From Hippasteria phrygiana (lineage: Eukaryota > Echinodermata > Asteroidea > Valvatida > Goniasteridae), in the NCBI GenBank assembly GCA_037893225.1, contig JAZGUH010000615.1:62001-126000 (forward strand): DNA of 64,000 bases, in the 5' to 3' direction. A program made the translations under genes and the position numbers. The notes beneath the pieces are model-generated. The model was not told the DNA's origin. It made no database searches and saw only the letters and a program-made list of their open reading frames with translations. Shown piece by piece: positions 54,301 through 64,000 of this stretch (position 1 is the first letter of the stretch; each line of letters begins with the position of its first letter).

Positions 54301-57300
54301 TGACTATGTAAAAATGACAAAATTCCATGACTTTTTTCCTGGAAAATCAATTTTCCATGACTATGTAAAATGACAAAATTCCATGACTTTTCCATGACTT
54401 TCTACATGAAATATAAATTTTCCATGACTACGTAAAATGACAAAATTCTGTGCCTTTTCCATGACTTTTCCTGATAGCTTTAACTTCCAGGATTTACCAT
54501 GACTGTGGGAACCGACCAAAGATCATCACGTCAACATTACTTTCCTCTAAATAACCATTTTCCCACCCCTTTGTACAGGAGGTTAATTATCCGTGCTTTG
54601 CAAAATTTCTAACTTCTGACTTGATTTGTTACGACGCTCCACTTGTACGTTTACTGTCTGTGGTTCATTTATTTATTTTATTGACACGTACATGTACGGT
54701 TACTACATCTCATGCATATTCATGGTCTAGCTATCTCCATGCTCTCATTGGCCAAATCAGTACTTGATGTTGGCCTATTACTTCACTCCAATTTGAGGTC
54801 AGTTGGTTGAACGTTAACTGCCTTGGAAGTAGATCGCCTTGTCCATCTTCAAACCATGTTACACATTGTGGGCTTTTGCAAGTGGATGAGTGGATTGCAG
54901 AGCCAGGTTAACCCTGTATGTCCGGCTGTGCAGCCAAGTGTAAACGCAAACAATAGGCACCACACTGAATAGAGCGGTCCTGTTCACCACACTTGGACCG
55001 GAGCTCCCCTTTCGTGTGAATGAAAGATTTGTTTGGAATAGCTCCATGTATTCATTATTGTAGTTGAAACATGAATGGATTGAGTACATGCAGGAATGCG
55101 CAAATAGACGACAACCGGTCACGACTACAGCTGGTGTCCCTATTAAGGAGGGTAAATGTTGGCCCTGGTTATCAGGAAACATACATAGGGCCTTCGAGGG
55201 GTTACTTTCCAACATTTCTGACATGCAAAATCCTCCAATTTTGTGTAGGTCGTCCAGTTTTTCGCAGGCTCACCGATTTTGCATAGGCCCTATTCAGACT
55301 GCCCACTGGACAAAATCCGGGCCTGATGGAGTTATTATCCTGACCAAAGTCTAAAATGAATCCAAACAGTCCTACATATAGGCCCTCTGATTATTGTTAG
55401 TACGTCGTCTGATCATCTCGGACATTCCGTTCCAGTTAATGCTCGTTAGGGGTTTTTCAGCAGCCCATTGAAGTCACATGCTCATCACATGCCACCACGT
55501 ACCCTCTTGCCCCTGCGCCCTGAATGTCCCCAGGCACCCTTCTGGCCTCGCTGGCCGCGCAATCCCTAGAGAACAAAATACAGGCTGGCTGAAAAACCTC
55601 TGTCGAAAATATCCAGTCAGTCACGGTCTGTTAATTATAGATGTTCTTTCCTCGCATTTCACCTGTGGTGGTCTCAGTTCGATTTCCGCCAGTGGAGGTT
55701 CGTGAATTGAGATTTCGGTCCCCACCTAATGATTCTCAACACTAAACATTAGGCCGAATTTCATGGATTCTGCGCTTACAGCCTGCAATTTTGTGCTAAC
55801 TGAGCTAGCCAGATTATGCCATTAACTGATAGCTCAGAATGCTTTTGCACTTCCTCGCTTACAGTATATAGAACCATGAACTTGGCAGCCTGATCCATCC
55901 TTACAGATGTTATTTTGGTTGAGCAGTGCCAGAGTTTCTAAAATGGTTTTTGCAGATTTTTTTCCGATCTACACTGCCTTGAGACTAACAAGCTTTGAAT
56001 GGTGTTATGTGAATGATGATGATGCACAGGTTAATTAACCGTGATATGGTGCCGACGATACTGTGCGTCACTACAAAAAGCTCTAAAATGTAACGAGCAA
56101 AACACAGTGCGAAAACCTGAAAACCAAAAAAGTTATTGGATGTCCCTCAAAAACTGTCACATAAAAATTGTGAAATAACTATCAAGTATCGGGACATGTA
56201 AAAAATATATAAAAATCTCCAGAATCTCTTTCTTTACAACTTTTGTTCTTCAAGTGATTGAATAAACATTTACAAAATTTTGGGAAATGCAAACTACCAG
56301 ATGTTCCCCAAATTCCAACCGCAACTTTAAAAACCAATTATTTTTACTCCTACCCCCCCAAAAAAAATGGATTAAGATTTTCACTTGGCAGAAATTTCAC
56401 TTGACATGTTTGTATTTAAACCGAAAATAATTGACAAAGGGTATTTTTAGAGAGGATATTCAAGAGTTTAATGGTTCTTACATGGGAGCCTCTTTGGCCT
56501 GGTAGTCCGATGTCCCCGGTTGCTCCTTTCGTGCCAGCCGGACCCTACAAAGGAAAATGATACACAATTGATTCAAGATCCATAAGGATGTTGCAGCCAT
56601 CTTGGATTTCTCCAATAATAAGCAAGTGCGAGCGAGAACCATTGGTTAAAGATGCAGTGTCCGTGCTTTTCGGACGCGGTGCCCCCAAAGATTAAATCTA
56701 TTAGGACATTAATTAGGGCTGTCAGCCAATCGCAAGTCCTGATTCCCTTGTATTTTTGACTTTGCTGAATAACAATTAATATACATAATAACACACGGTA
56801 TGCACAATGAAAAACATGCAGATCTATTCAAACCAATGGTAATGCACTTAAATCAAGTACGCTTTAATAAATCAAGTACGCTTAAATCAAGTACGCTTAA
56901 GTCAGAGATTTCTCATTTAGGTATTAAGGTACAGGTACAACATATAAGAGACAAACAATTTAATAGAGATTTGAAATTCAAGTTTAGGTAAATTGTCAAA
57001 ATGTCAATTCGTGTGAATGTTTTATTTTCAAATCAGAAAACCAGGTCCATACTTTATGCAATTGTAAAGCAAATTTGTTATGATAACGGTGATGGTTGAT
57101 GTCATGAATTCTACTATAATTTCTCACTTTTGCTTCGGAAATAAAACCCTCTTCACATTATTAAGTATAATCAACCCAAACAGAGATAAACACACATTCC
57201 AACGCAAATCACAGCGCAGACAGGCAATTTATCAATCATAAAACAGTCACACAGATTTCCAGACATGTACTTTTGACCAATCATCACAGAGTAAAACAAA

Positions 57301-60300
57301 TCATGACTCTTAACTCAACAACTGTTTCATGCGTGATTCCGTCTCACCTGCATCATACCCCATTCATTTATAATGGGGCCTGCACTTCCCTTGTGCCCCT
57401 TTACGGACGGACGCATGAAGAAGAAAGCAAGTTTGTTGAAAAACAAAACGGACGTTTATGGAATTCATTTATAGAGTGTGCAAGTTAACTGACGTGAAAG
57501 TCTAGGGAAATTTTGCAAGTATATGGTACTTCTGGGCATATTATATAGGCACTACAACATTTCTGACATCTTTTGTCTTTTGCAATAATTTTGTTTTGTT
57601 ACAGAAAAAAGAGGTTTTTCAATTAACAACATGTTGGAAATACTGCAAGGTGATGCCTGAAAATGATAATGGGAAATTTGAACACAATTTTAGGCTGATC
57701 AATCTATTAATAACACTGTTACTGGTAAAGACCAGGTAAGGATCGAGTCCGTGGCTAGACTTGTCAGTGTATGGTACCAAGACTTTCACAAATGCTAAAG
57801 AGTGTTGGAAGGTTTGTATTTACCCGCTCTCCATGTAGCCCCGGTTTCCCCATCGCGCCTGGTAGACCAGACTCACCAGAGTCACCCTAGAAAAGAAAGG
57901 AAAACAAATCTAATATTCATGACGATGTACCAGGGGCAGATTTAGAGGGGGCTTACAGTGCCCTACCCCTTATTATTGCTGATCTATTTTCAAAACCCTA
58001 AGGCTTATATACAGCACTGCTCTTGCATGCCAAAACAAAGCCCCTTGAAATTTTGAATAAGGAGAAAAAACCGTCTACTATACACATTTAAAACAGAAAC
58101 GGCAAATGATTGTTACACTTGGGAGAGGGAGGGCAAAAACGCAAGTATTTGTGAAATATTTTTGAGACTAGACCAGTTGTGAAATGGTGGTGCTTTCAAT
58201 TTCTATTTAGAGAGGAATTTGCCAAACTGTTACCGGCTGCATGCATATACCACTGAACACCCCCCTTTCTGAAAACTTAGATAGGCCTGTGGATAGCCAA
58301 GTAAAATATAAATGCAAATTGTGGATAAACAAAATGTCTGTAGGGAGAAAGTTATCAATGAAATTAACCTCGAATAAGGACGACAGCCATAGCCACTGCT
58401 TGAGAAGACCACCTAGCTGTTGCCATTTATATGCGCATTCCTGCATGTACGAGCAGAATGAGTTAACTTGCAGGGACTTGCAGAAGGACTTGCAGGGACT
58501 CGAATACAACTCTGACTCTACATAACTGTGAACGTTACCTTCATTCCATCCAATCCCGGCTCGCCTTGTGGTCCGGTCAGACCTGGGGGTCCCGCTGGGC
58601 CCTGCATGAGCTCCGCGTCGATTCCCATATCACCCTTCCCACCCTGAGTGACAAAAAAATGCAAGATTCCAACGGTGAAATCAAGCCATGTAATTTGAAT
58701 TTTTAATTCAGTTGTGAAGATTCAAGGAAAATGAGAAATCGACGAAACCTTCAGAGGCATTTAATTTGTATGGCGTTGCTGAAAATTGCACAAGAAAACT
58801 GCATTTTCTACCAAAATATACGGTTCAAAATTACCAAAAAATTGCACCATTTGAATTAAAAGAAGACTTTCGGGTTTCAAAGGTCATTTTAGAATGATAA
58901 AAACAATTTAAGGACCAAAACAAATCTTCCGGAAATCTGCAAGACATCGCACCAAAAATCCTGAAATCAGGAAAAATCCGGACAAATCTCACCCTGGTAA
59001 TTAAAAATTACAAATACAAAGACTGACACACAGATAGTCATCTGGACTGACAGACAGATGAACCGAGTTGGGGATCATTCCTACCTTTTCTCCAGGTAAT
59101 CCTGGAAAGCCAGCTTTGCCCGACGGACCCTGTAAAGTAAAAATTCAAAAGGCATCTAAAATTCATAGCAAATCAATATTTCATGCAGTCTTTAATTCTA
59201 ATTTCTTTGCGGCTCAACAATTCACTTAACATGCAAAAGCAGAAACCAGAGTACAGGTCCATTGTCTGCCCTGGGACTGGGGGGAGGGGGGGGGGGGTCG
59301 TCAAACCCCAAGGTGGAACTTTTAGCATATGCCTAACATTGTGAACAAATGCATAAATACATACCACAGAGTGCTTAAGTTGCATATACCATGGAACATT
59401 CAGTGATACGTGCACTTTCAAGGCAGAATTTATAGTAGGCTAGCCTGGGTTATACTTACCAATTTTGTTGGAATTTTTCTGTTGGAATTTTTCTATTGTC
59501 ATTTCTGAGCGGAACTCATCACCAAGCACGGGGGGTAGGGGTATAGCTTTCCTTGGCAACAAACTGGTTACCAATGCAACGTCATTTTGTGTATTTTGGC
59601 CTATGACTGTTTCTCACTTCATTTTTGCAAAGCAACTAAATTACTTCAGTAACATTTTCTAACATTTCCATGAATTGGGCCAAGAATGGTATTAAGTAAT
59701 ACTAGGGGCTTGATGTTGCCATTCAAATTCTGCTCGCTAAGTGCCTGACACAACTGAACATCCCCCGCCCCCGATCTGCTTGTCAAGCTCCGCCCTAAAC
59801 ATGCACCTCCTACACTCGATTCCCGAGTTACTCAATGATCTATACTCACCATAGCACCTTCCTTGCCCGAGTCACCCTGGTCTCCTTTCGGTCCCTGTAG
59901 GAAAAACCCAACAACTCAGAATTCTCATCACCCAATTAACACAATGACATGAGTAACCATGGGATAGACGAGCCATCCAGAAATACCTAGATCGTCAACT
60001 TTTCTATAAAAATGTTCCGATTCCTGCAAACACGCACCATTCTACAATGCAAGTTTTATTGTTTAAATCCACGTTTGAAAAACCTGCATGGATGACAGAA
60101 CTTTGATACAATATTCCCTGCATATTATCCATAACACTCTGGTAAATTTCAAGCTTACACTGATGAATGCCATCTACTGCTGATGCATTACAAACCCAAA
60201 ATCAAGGCTTTGCCAACTACACAAAACCATGGAGCGAGACTTCTCTTAACGTCTTGAATACGGACGACGGCCACAGCCGCGGTTTAAAAAAAGACCAACT

Positions 60301-61825
60301 GGCCAGTTGTTGTCTATATGCACATTCCTGCGCATACTCAATCCATTCATGTTTCAACTATATTGTTCTTAAATGGGAGTGTAATGAATAGATGGAGCTT
60401 TTTCAAATTATGAAGCGTGCAACGTCACTTCTAAGTTTTTATCAACCCTGGGTCAACCCTGTATCAATTGGCAAGAATTGTCTAGTGTGAAAAAGCTTAT
60501 TGATTTCTGTTTCGTTCACGGAAAAACCACGACTCACCGGCGGTCCCATTCTTCCATCTCTCCCATCCATGCCGTTGAAGCCTGGTAACCCGTCAGTGCC
60601 ATTGACACCAACTCTGCCTGGTAACCCATCGCGGCCTGACAATCCATGCATGCCCGAGTCTCCCTTCTCACCCTGAAAAGGCAATCATGCATATTCATAA
60701 GTGAGTGCCACTCTCTCATTGGTCAATTCACAATGGAGATAATACTGTTGCTTCGTAAAATTTGCAAATTTAGTTGCGCACAACAAAACTTTTGGGCTCG
60801 GTTTTTTTAATGGATGCATATTTTATATAAATTGCACGTCATCCATAGTATGATCGATTACAAATTTTACTTGAGACTTAGACTTTTTTATTGTCATTTT
60901 TTCCTCATTTTTTGTCAAAAACCATCTCTGGCCCAGCAATCTGTGATAAGGCATGCCGTCAGCATTTGTTGTGACTATGTGTTGAAACTAGGCTTAATTT
61001 TGGCACGTTTGATACATTTGACATGACTTACTTTTATTCTCATAATTTTCATATTGGCATCGGGATCGTAACTGGTTCCCGGCTCGCCGGCTGGTCCTCT
61101 TGGTCCTACTGGTCCCTATCACAACAAAACACACATGAACGGTATCAACTCCAGCTTCCCAATCCAAAATTACATTCTAAATGTAGATGAAAATACTAAG
61201 CAACGTCAGATTAACTTGGCATTCCCGTTTGCTTCAGGTTACAATTTTTTTACCCAAATTCGAAGGTGATTTTTATGATCTGAAAATGGCTGTTTCTCAA
61301 AATGAAGATGGAATTATTGTATCATGGATGGTGTCAAATTAAGAGATTTGTGCCCTTTGCAACATGGAAAACTCTCTCGAATGTTTGTCTGGCAGAGAGG
61401 AAAATTAAGGAATAACTTACATCTAATCCTGGTTCACCCATGATTCCTTCTTGTCCCTGCAATAGTTAAAAAGGAAAATAAAGTAAACAAAAATTACAAA
61501 AATATACATTTTTGTATCGTACTTTTTGTTTTCTGAAGGGCTGAACTGTTAAACCTGAAGTAAGTAGTTTTGTAATGGAAAAAGAGAAACCTTTCAATTT
61601 ACATGTTGAAAATATTACAAATTGCTTGCTAAATAGTAACACAAAATTTAAATTCAACTTCCAGCCAATCGATCACTTACATTGCTGTAGGGTAAGGACA
61701 GACTAAAGAGTCAGTTGCTAGACTAGTCTGTGAATCATGAAGTCACAAGACTTGCCAGCTCTATAACATATTTAATCAATTTGACTTACCTTTTGACCTC
61801 TGTCACCTATTGATCCTCTTTCACC
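45273..61825 (-). CDS. Membrane-anchored (MACIT, type XIII/XXIII/XXV-like) collagen, 3' part, 19 exons
   Basis: This is a collagenous transmembrane protein of the MACIT class. Exons in order of transcription: 61825-61790, 61456-61421, 61115-61032, 60672-60538, 59894-59850, 59129-59085, 58643-58539, 57886-57824, 56544-56482, 55565-55503, 51804-51697, 50564-50466, 50290-50219, 49637-49530, 48279-48226, 47284-47231, 46733-46707, 46397-46311 and 45320-45273. All borders are GT-AG and every intron is phase 0. They total 1332 nt: 443 residues plus TAG. Gly-X-Y triplets run throughout, with two interruptions (GTSYDPDANMKIMRIK and GIDAELMQ). The end GPPGLDAPVPV-GSNGLPLPECC matches the C-terminus of collagens XIII/XXIII/XXV (GPPGLDAPCP...DGLP..GC). 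The cytoplasmic, transmembrane and first collagenous exons lie beyond the window. Confidence 0.9.
45400..45970. repeat. 69-bp minisatellite in the last collagen intron
   Basis: Units start AAGTACACCCTCCAACCCCC at 45590, 45659, 45728, 45797 and 45866. Irregular derivatives extend to both sides. Because 69 is a multiple of 3, both strands show long open frames. They are not genes. Confidence 0.95.
46193..46215. repeat. Poly-C tract in collagen intron
   Basis: About 21 C next to CCACACC words derived from the minisatellite. Confidence 0.9.
46311..46397 (-). CDS. Collagen exon 18 of window (end of last helix)
   Basis: The acceptor is GTCATTCCAG and the donor GTGAGTAC. It encodes 29 codons: GDKGKRGKKGVKGQPGDPG then PPGLDAPVPV. 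The basic cluster KGKRGKKGVK could bind heparin (inference). Confidence 0.93.
46707..46733 (-). CDS. Collagen exon 17 (27 nt)
   Basis: Encodes GLSGQKGEE between TATCTCAG and GTAAGTG. Confidence 0.88.
47231..47284 (-). CDS. Collagen exon 16 (54 nt)
   Basis: Encodes GIVGGPGKVGRDGPKGSM between TGTGGCAG and GTAAGGAT. Confidence 0.93.
47324..47754. mobile_element. pogo/Tc1-type MITE with CGCTATACCGAAC subterminal repeats
   Basis: It starts CAGTGGAACGCCGCTATACC and ends GTTATAGCGGCGCTATATACTG. CGCTATACCGAAC occurs several times near both ends in inverted orientation. The left flank is TA. Such CAGT-start, GCTATA-CGAAC ends are typical of pogo/Tigger-type elements. Within a collagen intron. Confidence 0.75.
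48226..48279 (-). CDS. Collagen exon 15 (54 nt)
   Basis: Encodes GSMGEAGERGEVGPKGVM between TTCCTGCAG and GTAAGACC. Confidence 0.93.
48424..48452. repeat. T/G homopolymer tract
   Basis: Runs of T then GGGGGGTGGGGGGGGGGGG within a collagen intron. A poly-C counterpart lies at 48602-48613. Confidence 0.85.
49530..49637 (-). CDS. Collagen exon 14 (108 nt)
   Basis: Encodes GVKGAIGPPGFMGFQGRDG and QPGLKGNKGAIGSMGYP between TTGTCACAG and GTACGTAA. Confidence 0.93.
49838..49912 (+). repeat. tRNA-Gly-like pseudogene or SINE head
   Basis: TATAGTGGTATATTCCCTGCC resembles a tRNA-Gly D arm and anticodon region, and CCCGGGTTCGAATCCC is a T arm. The acceptor ends do not pair, so it is a degenerate copy within a collagen intron. 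Confidence 0.45.
50219..50290 (-). CDS. Collagen exon 13 (72 nt)
   Basis: Encodes GYRGDKGEIGLPGGVGAPG and MTGLQ between TGTTTCCAG and GTACAAAA. It includes an RGD (YRGDKG). Confidence 0.92.
50466..50564 (-). CDS. Collagen exon 12 (99 nt)
   Basis: Encodes GERGMMGTQGMMGPPGVQG and PKGDAGEIGPMGLP between TTAAACAG and GTACGTAG. Methionine-rich. Confidence 0.92.
50652..51029. mobile_element. hAT-type non-autonomous element
   Basis: CAGGGTTCCCACCATTTCATG and CGGTGGAAACCCTG are imperfect inverted ends in the hAT style. The interior repeats AAATTCCCTGACTTTTCC and TTTTCCCTGAT words. The target duplication is only partly visible (TTTGTA / TTGTAA). Confidence 0.6.
51309..51618 (+). mobile_element. piggyBac-type MITE family B, copy 4 (most complete)
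   Basis: It runs from TTAACTCCTTGTCATTG to GTCCGTATTCAAGAGGTTA, with inverted termini TTAACYYCTTG. The TTAA target-type ends fit piggyBac-class elements. It sits in a collagen intron. Confidence 0.65.
51697..51804 (-). CDS. Collagen exon 11 (108 nt, RGDS)
   Basis: Encodes GLNGTDGQDGIPGSMGLPG and MTGDRGDSGLPGVRGEK between CGTTTTAG and GTATGACA. The RGDS motif lies at 51735-51724. Confidence 0.93.
54156..54515. mobile_element. hAT-like element with internal ~60-bp minisatellite
   Basis: Left CAGGGTTCCTGCAG and right CTGTGGGAACC resemble hAT ends. Inside, AAATTCCATGACTTTTCCATG ... TTTTCCATGACTATGTAAAAATGAC repeats about four times. Confidence 0.6.
54918..55125 (+). mobile_element. piggyBac-type MITE family B, copy 5 (partial)
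   Basis: It shows TATGTCCGGCTGTGCAGCC through CAATAGGCACCACACTGAA, the GGAGC-CCCTTTCGTG centre, and GCAAATAGACGACAACCGG. Both termini are missing. Confidence 0.55.
55503..55565 (-). CDS. Collagen exon 10 (63 nt)
   Basis: Encodes GLRGQRGQKGAWGHSGRRGK and R between GTTCTCTAG and GTACGTGG. Strongly basic. Confidence 0.9.
56482..56544 (-). CDS. Collagen exon 9 (63 nt)
   Basis: Encodes GPAGTKGATGDIGLPGQRGS and H between CCTTTGTAG and GTAAGAAC. Confidence 0.92.
57727..57800. repeat. Dispersed repeat family H, copy 3
   Basis: AAGACCAGGTAAGGATCGAGTCCGTGGCTAGACTTGTCAG and GGTACCAAGACTTTCAC, in a collagen intron. Confidence 0.55.
57824..57886 (-). CDS. Collagen exon 8 (63 nt)
   Basis: Encodes GDSGESGLPGAMGKPGLHGE and R between CTTTTCTAG and GTAAATAC. 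Confidence 0.92.
58364..58466 (-). mobile_element. piggyBac-type MITE family B, copy 6 (reverse, truncated)
   Basis: It starts TTAACCTCGAATAAGGACGA and continues CAGCCATAGCCACTGC to GCGCATTCCTGCATGTACG, the reverse complement of the family B right end. Confidence 0.55.
58539..58643 (-). CDS. Collagen exon 7 (105 nt, helix imperfection)
   Basis: Encodes GGKGDMGIDAELMQGPAG and PPGLTGPQGEPGLDGMK between GTCACTCAG and GTAACGTT. GIDAELMQG breaks the triplet register, which explains the non-multiple-of-9 length. Confidence 0.92.
59085..59129 (-). CDS. Collagen exon 6 (45 nt)
   Basis: Encodes GPSGKAGFPGLPGEK between CTTTACAG and GTAGGAAT. Confidence 0.92.
59850..59894 (-). CDS. Collagen exon 5 (45 nt)
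   Basis: Encodes GPKGDQGDSGKEGAM between TTCCTACAG and GTGAGTAT. Confidence 0.92.
60246..60406 (-). mobile_element. piggyBac-type MITE family B, copy 7 (reverse, truncated)
   Basis: TTAACGTCTTGAATACGGACGACGG marks the terminus. The copy runs through CCACAGCCGCGG and TCAATCCATTCATGTTTCAAC to GTGTAATGAATAGATGGAGC in a collagen intron. Confidence 0.6.
60538..60672 (-). CDS. Collagen exon 4 (135 nt)
   Basis: Encodes 45 residues from GEKGDSGMHGLSGRDG to GRDGRMGPP between TGCCTTTTCAG and GTGAGTCG. Confidence 0.93.
61032..61115 (-). CDS. Collagen exon 3 (84 nt, non-collagenous junction)
   Basis: Encodes GPVGPRGPAGEPG then TSYDPDANMKIMRIK between TTGTGATAG and GTAAGTCA. A triple helix ends here and a short non-collagenous stretch begins. 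It may be the boundary between two COL domains. Confidence 0.9.
61421..61456 (-). CDS. Collagen exon 2 (36 nt)
   Basis: Encodes GQEGIMGEPGLD between CTATTGCAG and GTAAGTTA. Confidence 0.9.
61687..61755. repeat. Dispersed repeat family H, copy 4
   Basis: GGGTAAGGACAGACTAAAGAGTCAGTTGCTAGACTAGTCTG, in the intron upstream of collagen exon 2 of the window. Confidence 0.6.
61790..61825 (-). CDS. Collagen exon 1 of window (36 nt)
   Basis: Encodes GERGSIGDRGQK between TTTCATTGTAG and GTAAGTCA. It is the most upstream collagen exon I can find. Confidence 0.9.
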
Positions 61826-62442
61826 CTACAATGAAATATGAAAATAATACTAAAATAAATGGATGTTTTTTTCTAACTTGAAGCTTTTGTTTGGGACAGA
61901 GTTGGTTTCCATTCATCTGAACATTTTTTCATTTTTTTTTCGAGTACAAAACAAAACACTTCACCGTCTCCTTTCCAAGTTTCCCACATACTTGATTTTA
62001 ATTGGTAGCCTATCATGTGAAGACAATTGTAATTTGCTTGGGCGGGGGATCGAGGTTAGCCCTTAGGCTTTGAAAGACACAAACAAGCTTGTTTCACAGT
62101 CTCGAGGAAAGGGGCACACCACAGCAGACAAGCCAAGAAAAAGGCCCAATTCGCCTTCAATATCCTGGACATCAAACACGGCCTTGCGTAAACGTCAGAT
62201 CATCTATTAGCACCTCAATATTTATCACTGCAAAGCTTGTAACACAACTGATTCAACTAAATGCAAATTAAACATCCAATTAAACATCATTAGTGTACCC
62301 TGACTGACACTAACCACAAGAAATGTCTGTTTGACCGACAGGCGTAAACCTTATATAATTTTTGCCATATCTTGTATAACACATCAGCCCATGGCCAGGA
62401 AAACTTGCATCAGCGCAGGGTGTTACCGTAATTAATAAGTCT

Positions 62443-63119
62443 ATAGCCCTGTCCGCACTGGACTATTTTTGGTAAAATTTACCGCGACGATGGGTACTTT
62501 TCCCATTTTAAGTCCAGTGCGGACAGCCTAGGACGTTTTCCTCTCAGTTATTTTTCCTGAGTCCAGCGGTTACTTCTACCGGGCAACTGCTGCCCAGGAA
62601 AACTGACCAGGTAACTTTTCCCGAGACGATAAGTCCAGTGCGGACAGAGTGCGAGTCGGTAAAAGTGGCTCAGGAAAGCATACATCCGGCACAAGCGCAA
62701 GGTCATGCTCCACAGGGAAACCACGCATGCGCTTTGCATTGTTTCACCGCGGTGCGGTGCATATGTGGCAAGTTTCCAAATTCCAGTGCGTTGTTCCTCT
62801 TTTGGTCGCAATCATGGCAGATTTTATTATTGATACAGTCGGAAGTTTGATTGGTGCTAAAGACATAGGCCTGCGTGTACACATCGGCCGAAAAAAATGA
62901 AAAGGCAGGCGTGAGTTGGGTAAATCGCGTCAGGGTAGAAAGGTCACGCAAAGCGCCCTCATGAGTCGTTATATTGAGAGCTCGGTCACTTCTCCCACAG
63001 TCTCAGTAAAATTGAAAGTCCAAAGTCCAAGTGTGGACAGTGGTCACATTTTACTATTTTTCATTTTACCATCGTCTCGGTAAAACCTTCCAAAAAAAAA
63101 TCTAGTGCGGACACGGCTA
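62443..63119. mobile_element. MITE-like element, TAGCCCTGTCCGCACT termini, 677 bp
   Basis: TAGCCCTGTCCGCACTGGA and TCTAGTGCGGACACGGCTA are the inverted ends. AAGTCCAGTGCGGACAG recurs inside twice. A 28-codon ATG frame at 62814-62900 (MADFIIDTVGSLIGAKDIGL...) could be a captured first exon or a remnant of the parent element. Confidence 0.7.
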
Positions 63120-63262
63120 ATGAAAACCTTTTTTGCCCAAGTTTAAAGAAAACAAGATATTTTTGCTCCAATAAAATATTATACACAAGCAAATTCCTGT
63201 CTAACTAGAATGAACTAAAATATTAGTTTTTAGGCCCATGTCTTAATCATAGTAGAATCTTT

Positions 63263-63452
63263 TTAACCCTTTGAAGATGGATGACGTCTATACACGTCAA
63301 AAGAAAATTACCACCAGGCCGGATGACGTCTATACACGCAATCTCTGCATTTTCAATCCATTGTTGGGCTATTGTGTATGTTACGCTTGACTCCACAATC
63401 CTCTTGTGTCCGTTTTAATTGGCTGCACAGGCAACTATACTCAAGGGGTTAA
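63263..63452. mobile_element. MITE with TTAACCCTTTGA termini (family B2, second copy)
   Basis: It starts TTAACCCTTTGAAGATGG and ends TATACTCAAGGGGTTAA. Inside, GGATGACGTCTATACACG occurs twice and CAATCCATTGTTGGGC links it to 13045-13256. Confidence 0.75.
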
Positions 63453-64000
63453 AGGCTAATTAATAATAATAACAAATATTTCAGTCTCGACTCAAGAAAT
63501 TATTGAAGTTGTAATTGAACTTTCACAAAAATGTTACGTGGAGGGACAAAACGTTTGACTCGCTTCAGTTTTTTTGCAACTTTATGCGAAGGTAAACTGC
63601 CATACAGTCGCCAAAAAGACACTCATACACAAGAAGGAATCTGATTTCACTGCATGGTTCATAGCGTGACAAGGCTCTCACGTACGGCAGGGATATGATC
63701 AATTATCGACTGCTGATGACATCTCCAGAGGTTTCAAATATTTTTAAAATCTCAGTCAAGTTCGATGGGAAAAACACAACGGTGTAGTGTGATGACTGTA
63801 CCCGGCAGCTGACCCCGGGAGTCTAGAACTACAATCTAACCTGAATGTGGCTATATTTAACATCTAGACCATTTTCTTTGAGCCTTTCCTCTACAGTTTC
63901 GACATAGATGGAAATTTATTATTTGTTTACAAGTCCCATATTTTCATTGAAGAAATATGGAAAATTTGCTATTCTCAATATAGAAAGATAGAAACTACAA
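63453..64000. other. No feature recognised
   Basis: AT-rich sequence upstream of the visible collagen exons, presumably intron. No exon, tRNA or element end is recognisable. Confidence 0.5.

Larger units (their letters stand above)
51805..55502. other. Longest collagen intron (3.7 kb), no exon seen
   Basis: I found no Gly-X-Y exon on the - strand between these points. It contains the 54-kb hAT-like element and family B copy 5. The rest is unremarkable. Confidence 0.6.

Overview
The window is animal nuclear DNA. It has spliced genes with GT-AG introns, short exons in long AT-rich introns, and a dense load of tRNA-derived repeats and miniature inverted-repeat transposons (MITEs). Two gene families, a long non-classical cadherin and a membrane-anchored collagen of the XIII/XXIII/XXV (MACIT) type, point to a metazoan. 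The repeat style suggests a marine deuterostome invertebrate such as an echinoderm, hemichordate or amphioxus, but the sequence cannot settle the species.

Region 1 (about 0.5-20 kb, + strand) is the 3' part of a large cadherin gene. I resolve 23 exons (555-20004) that join into one uninterrupted frame of 1392 codons plus stop: several cadherin repeats, a membrane-adjacent domain, one transmembrane helix and a cytoplasmic tail. The membrane-adjacent domain resembles that of cadherin-23/protocadherin-15. The tail carries an in-frame 22-unit 12-bp minisatellite and ends in a class I PDZ ligand, VTQL. The 5' exons lie before the window.

Region 2 (about 20-45 kb) separates the two convergent genes. 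It is mostly non-coding: homopolymer G/C tracts, a perfect 29-unit TTTAA array, a degenerate G-rich/ATTT-rich array, and many MITEs. It also holds a broken KAT8/MOF-like acetyltransferase fragment (37.9 kb, - strand), an exon-like piece at 37.3 kb, and weak signs of one or two further spliced genes (22.9-29.8 kb). One of these, an ATG exon on the - strand, sits beside nested palindromes containing RFX X-box-like sites.

Region 3 (about 45-62 kb, - strand) is the 3' part of a MACIT collagen gene. I resolve 19 exons (61825 down to 45273) encoding 443 residues, nearly all starting with a whole Gly codon. They end in the MACIT-type C-terminus GPPGLDAP...GLPLPECC. The N-terminal cytoplasmic, transmembrane and first collagenous parts lie beyond the window. 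The last 2 kb hold two MITEs and no recognised exon.

The cadherin and collagen genes are tail to tail and need not work together. COL13A1 and CDH23 both map to human 10q22, so the neighbourhood may be an old linkage.
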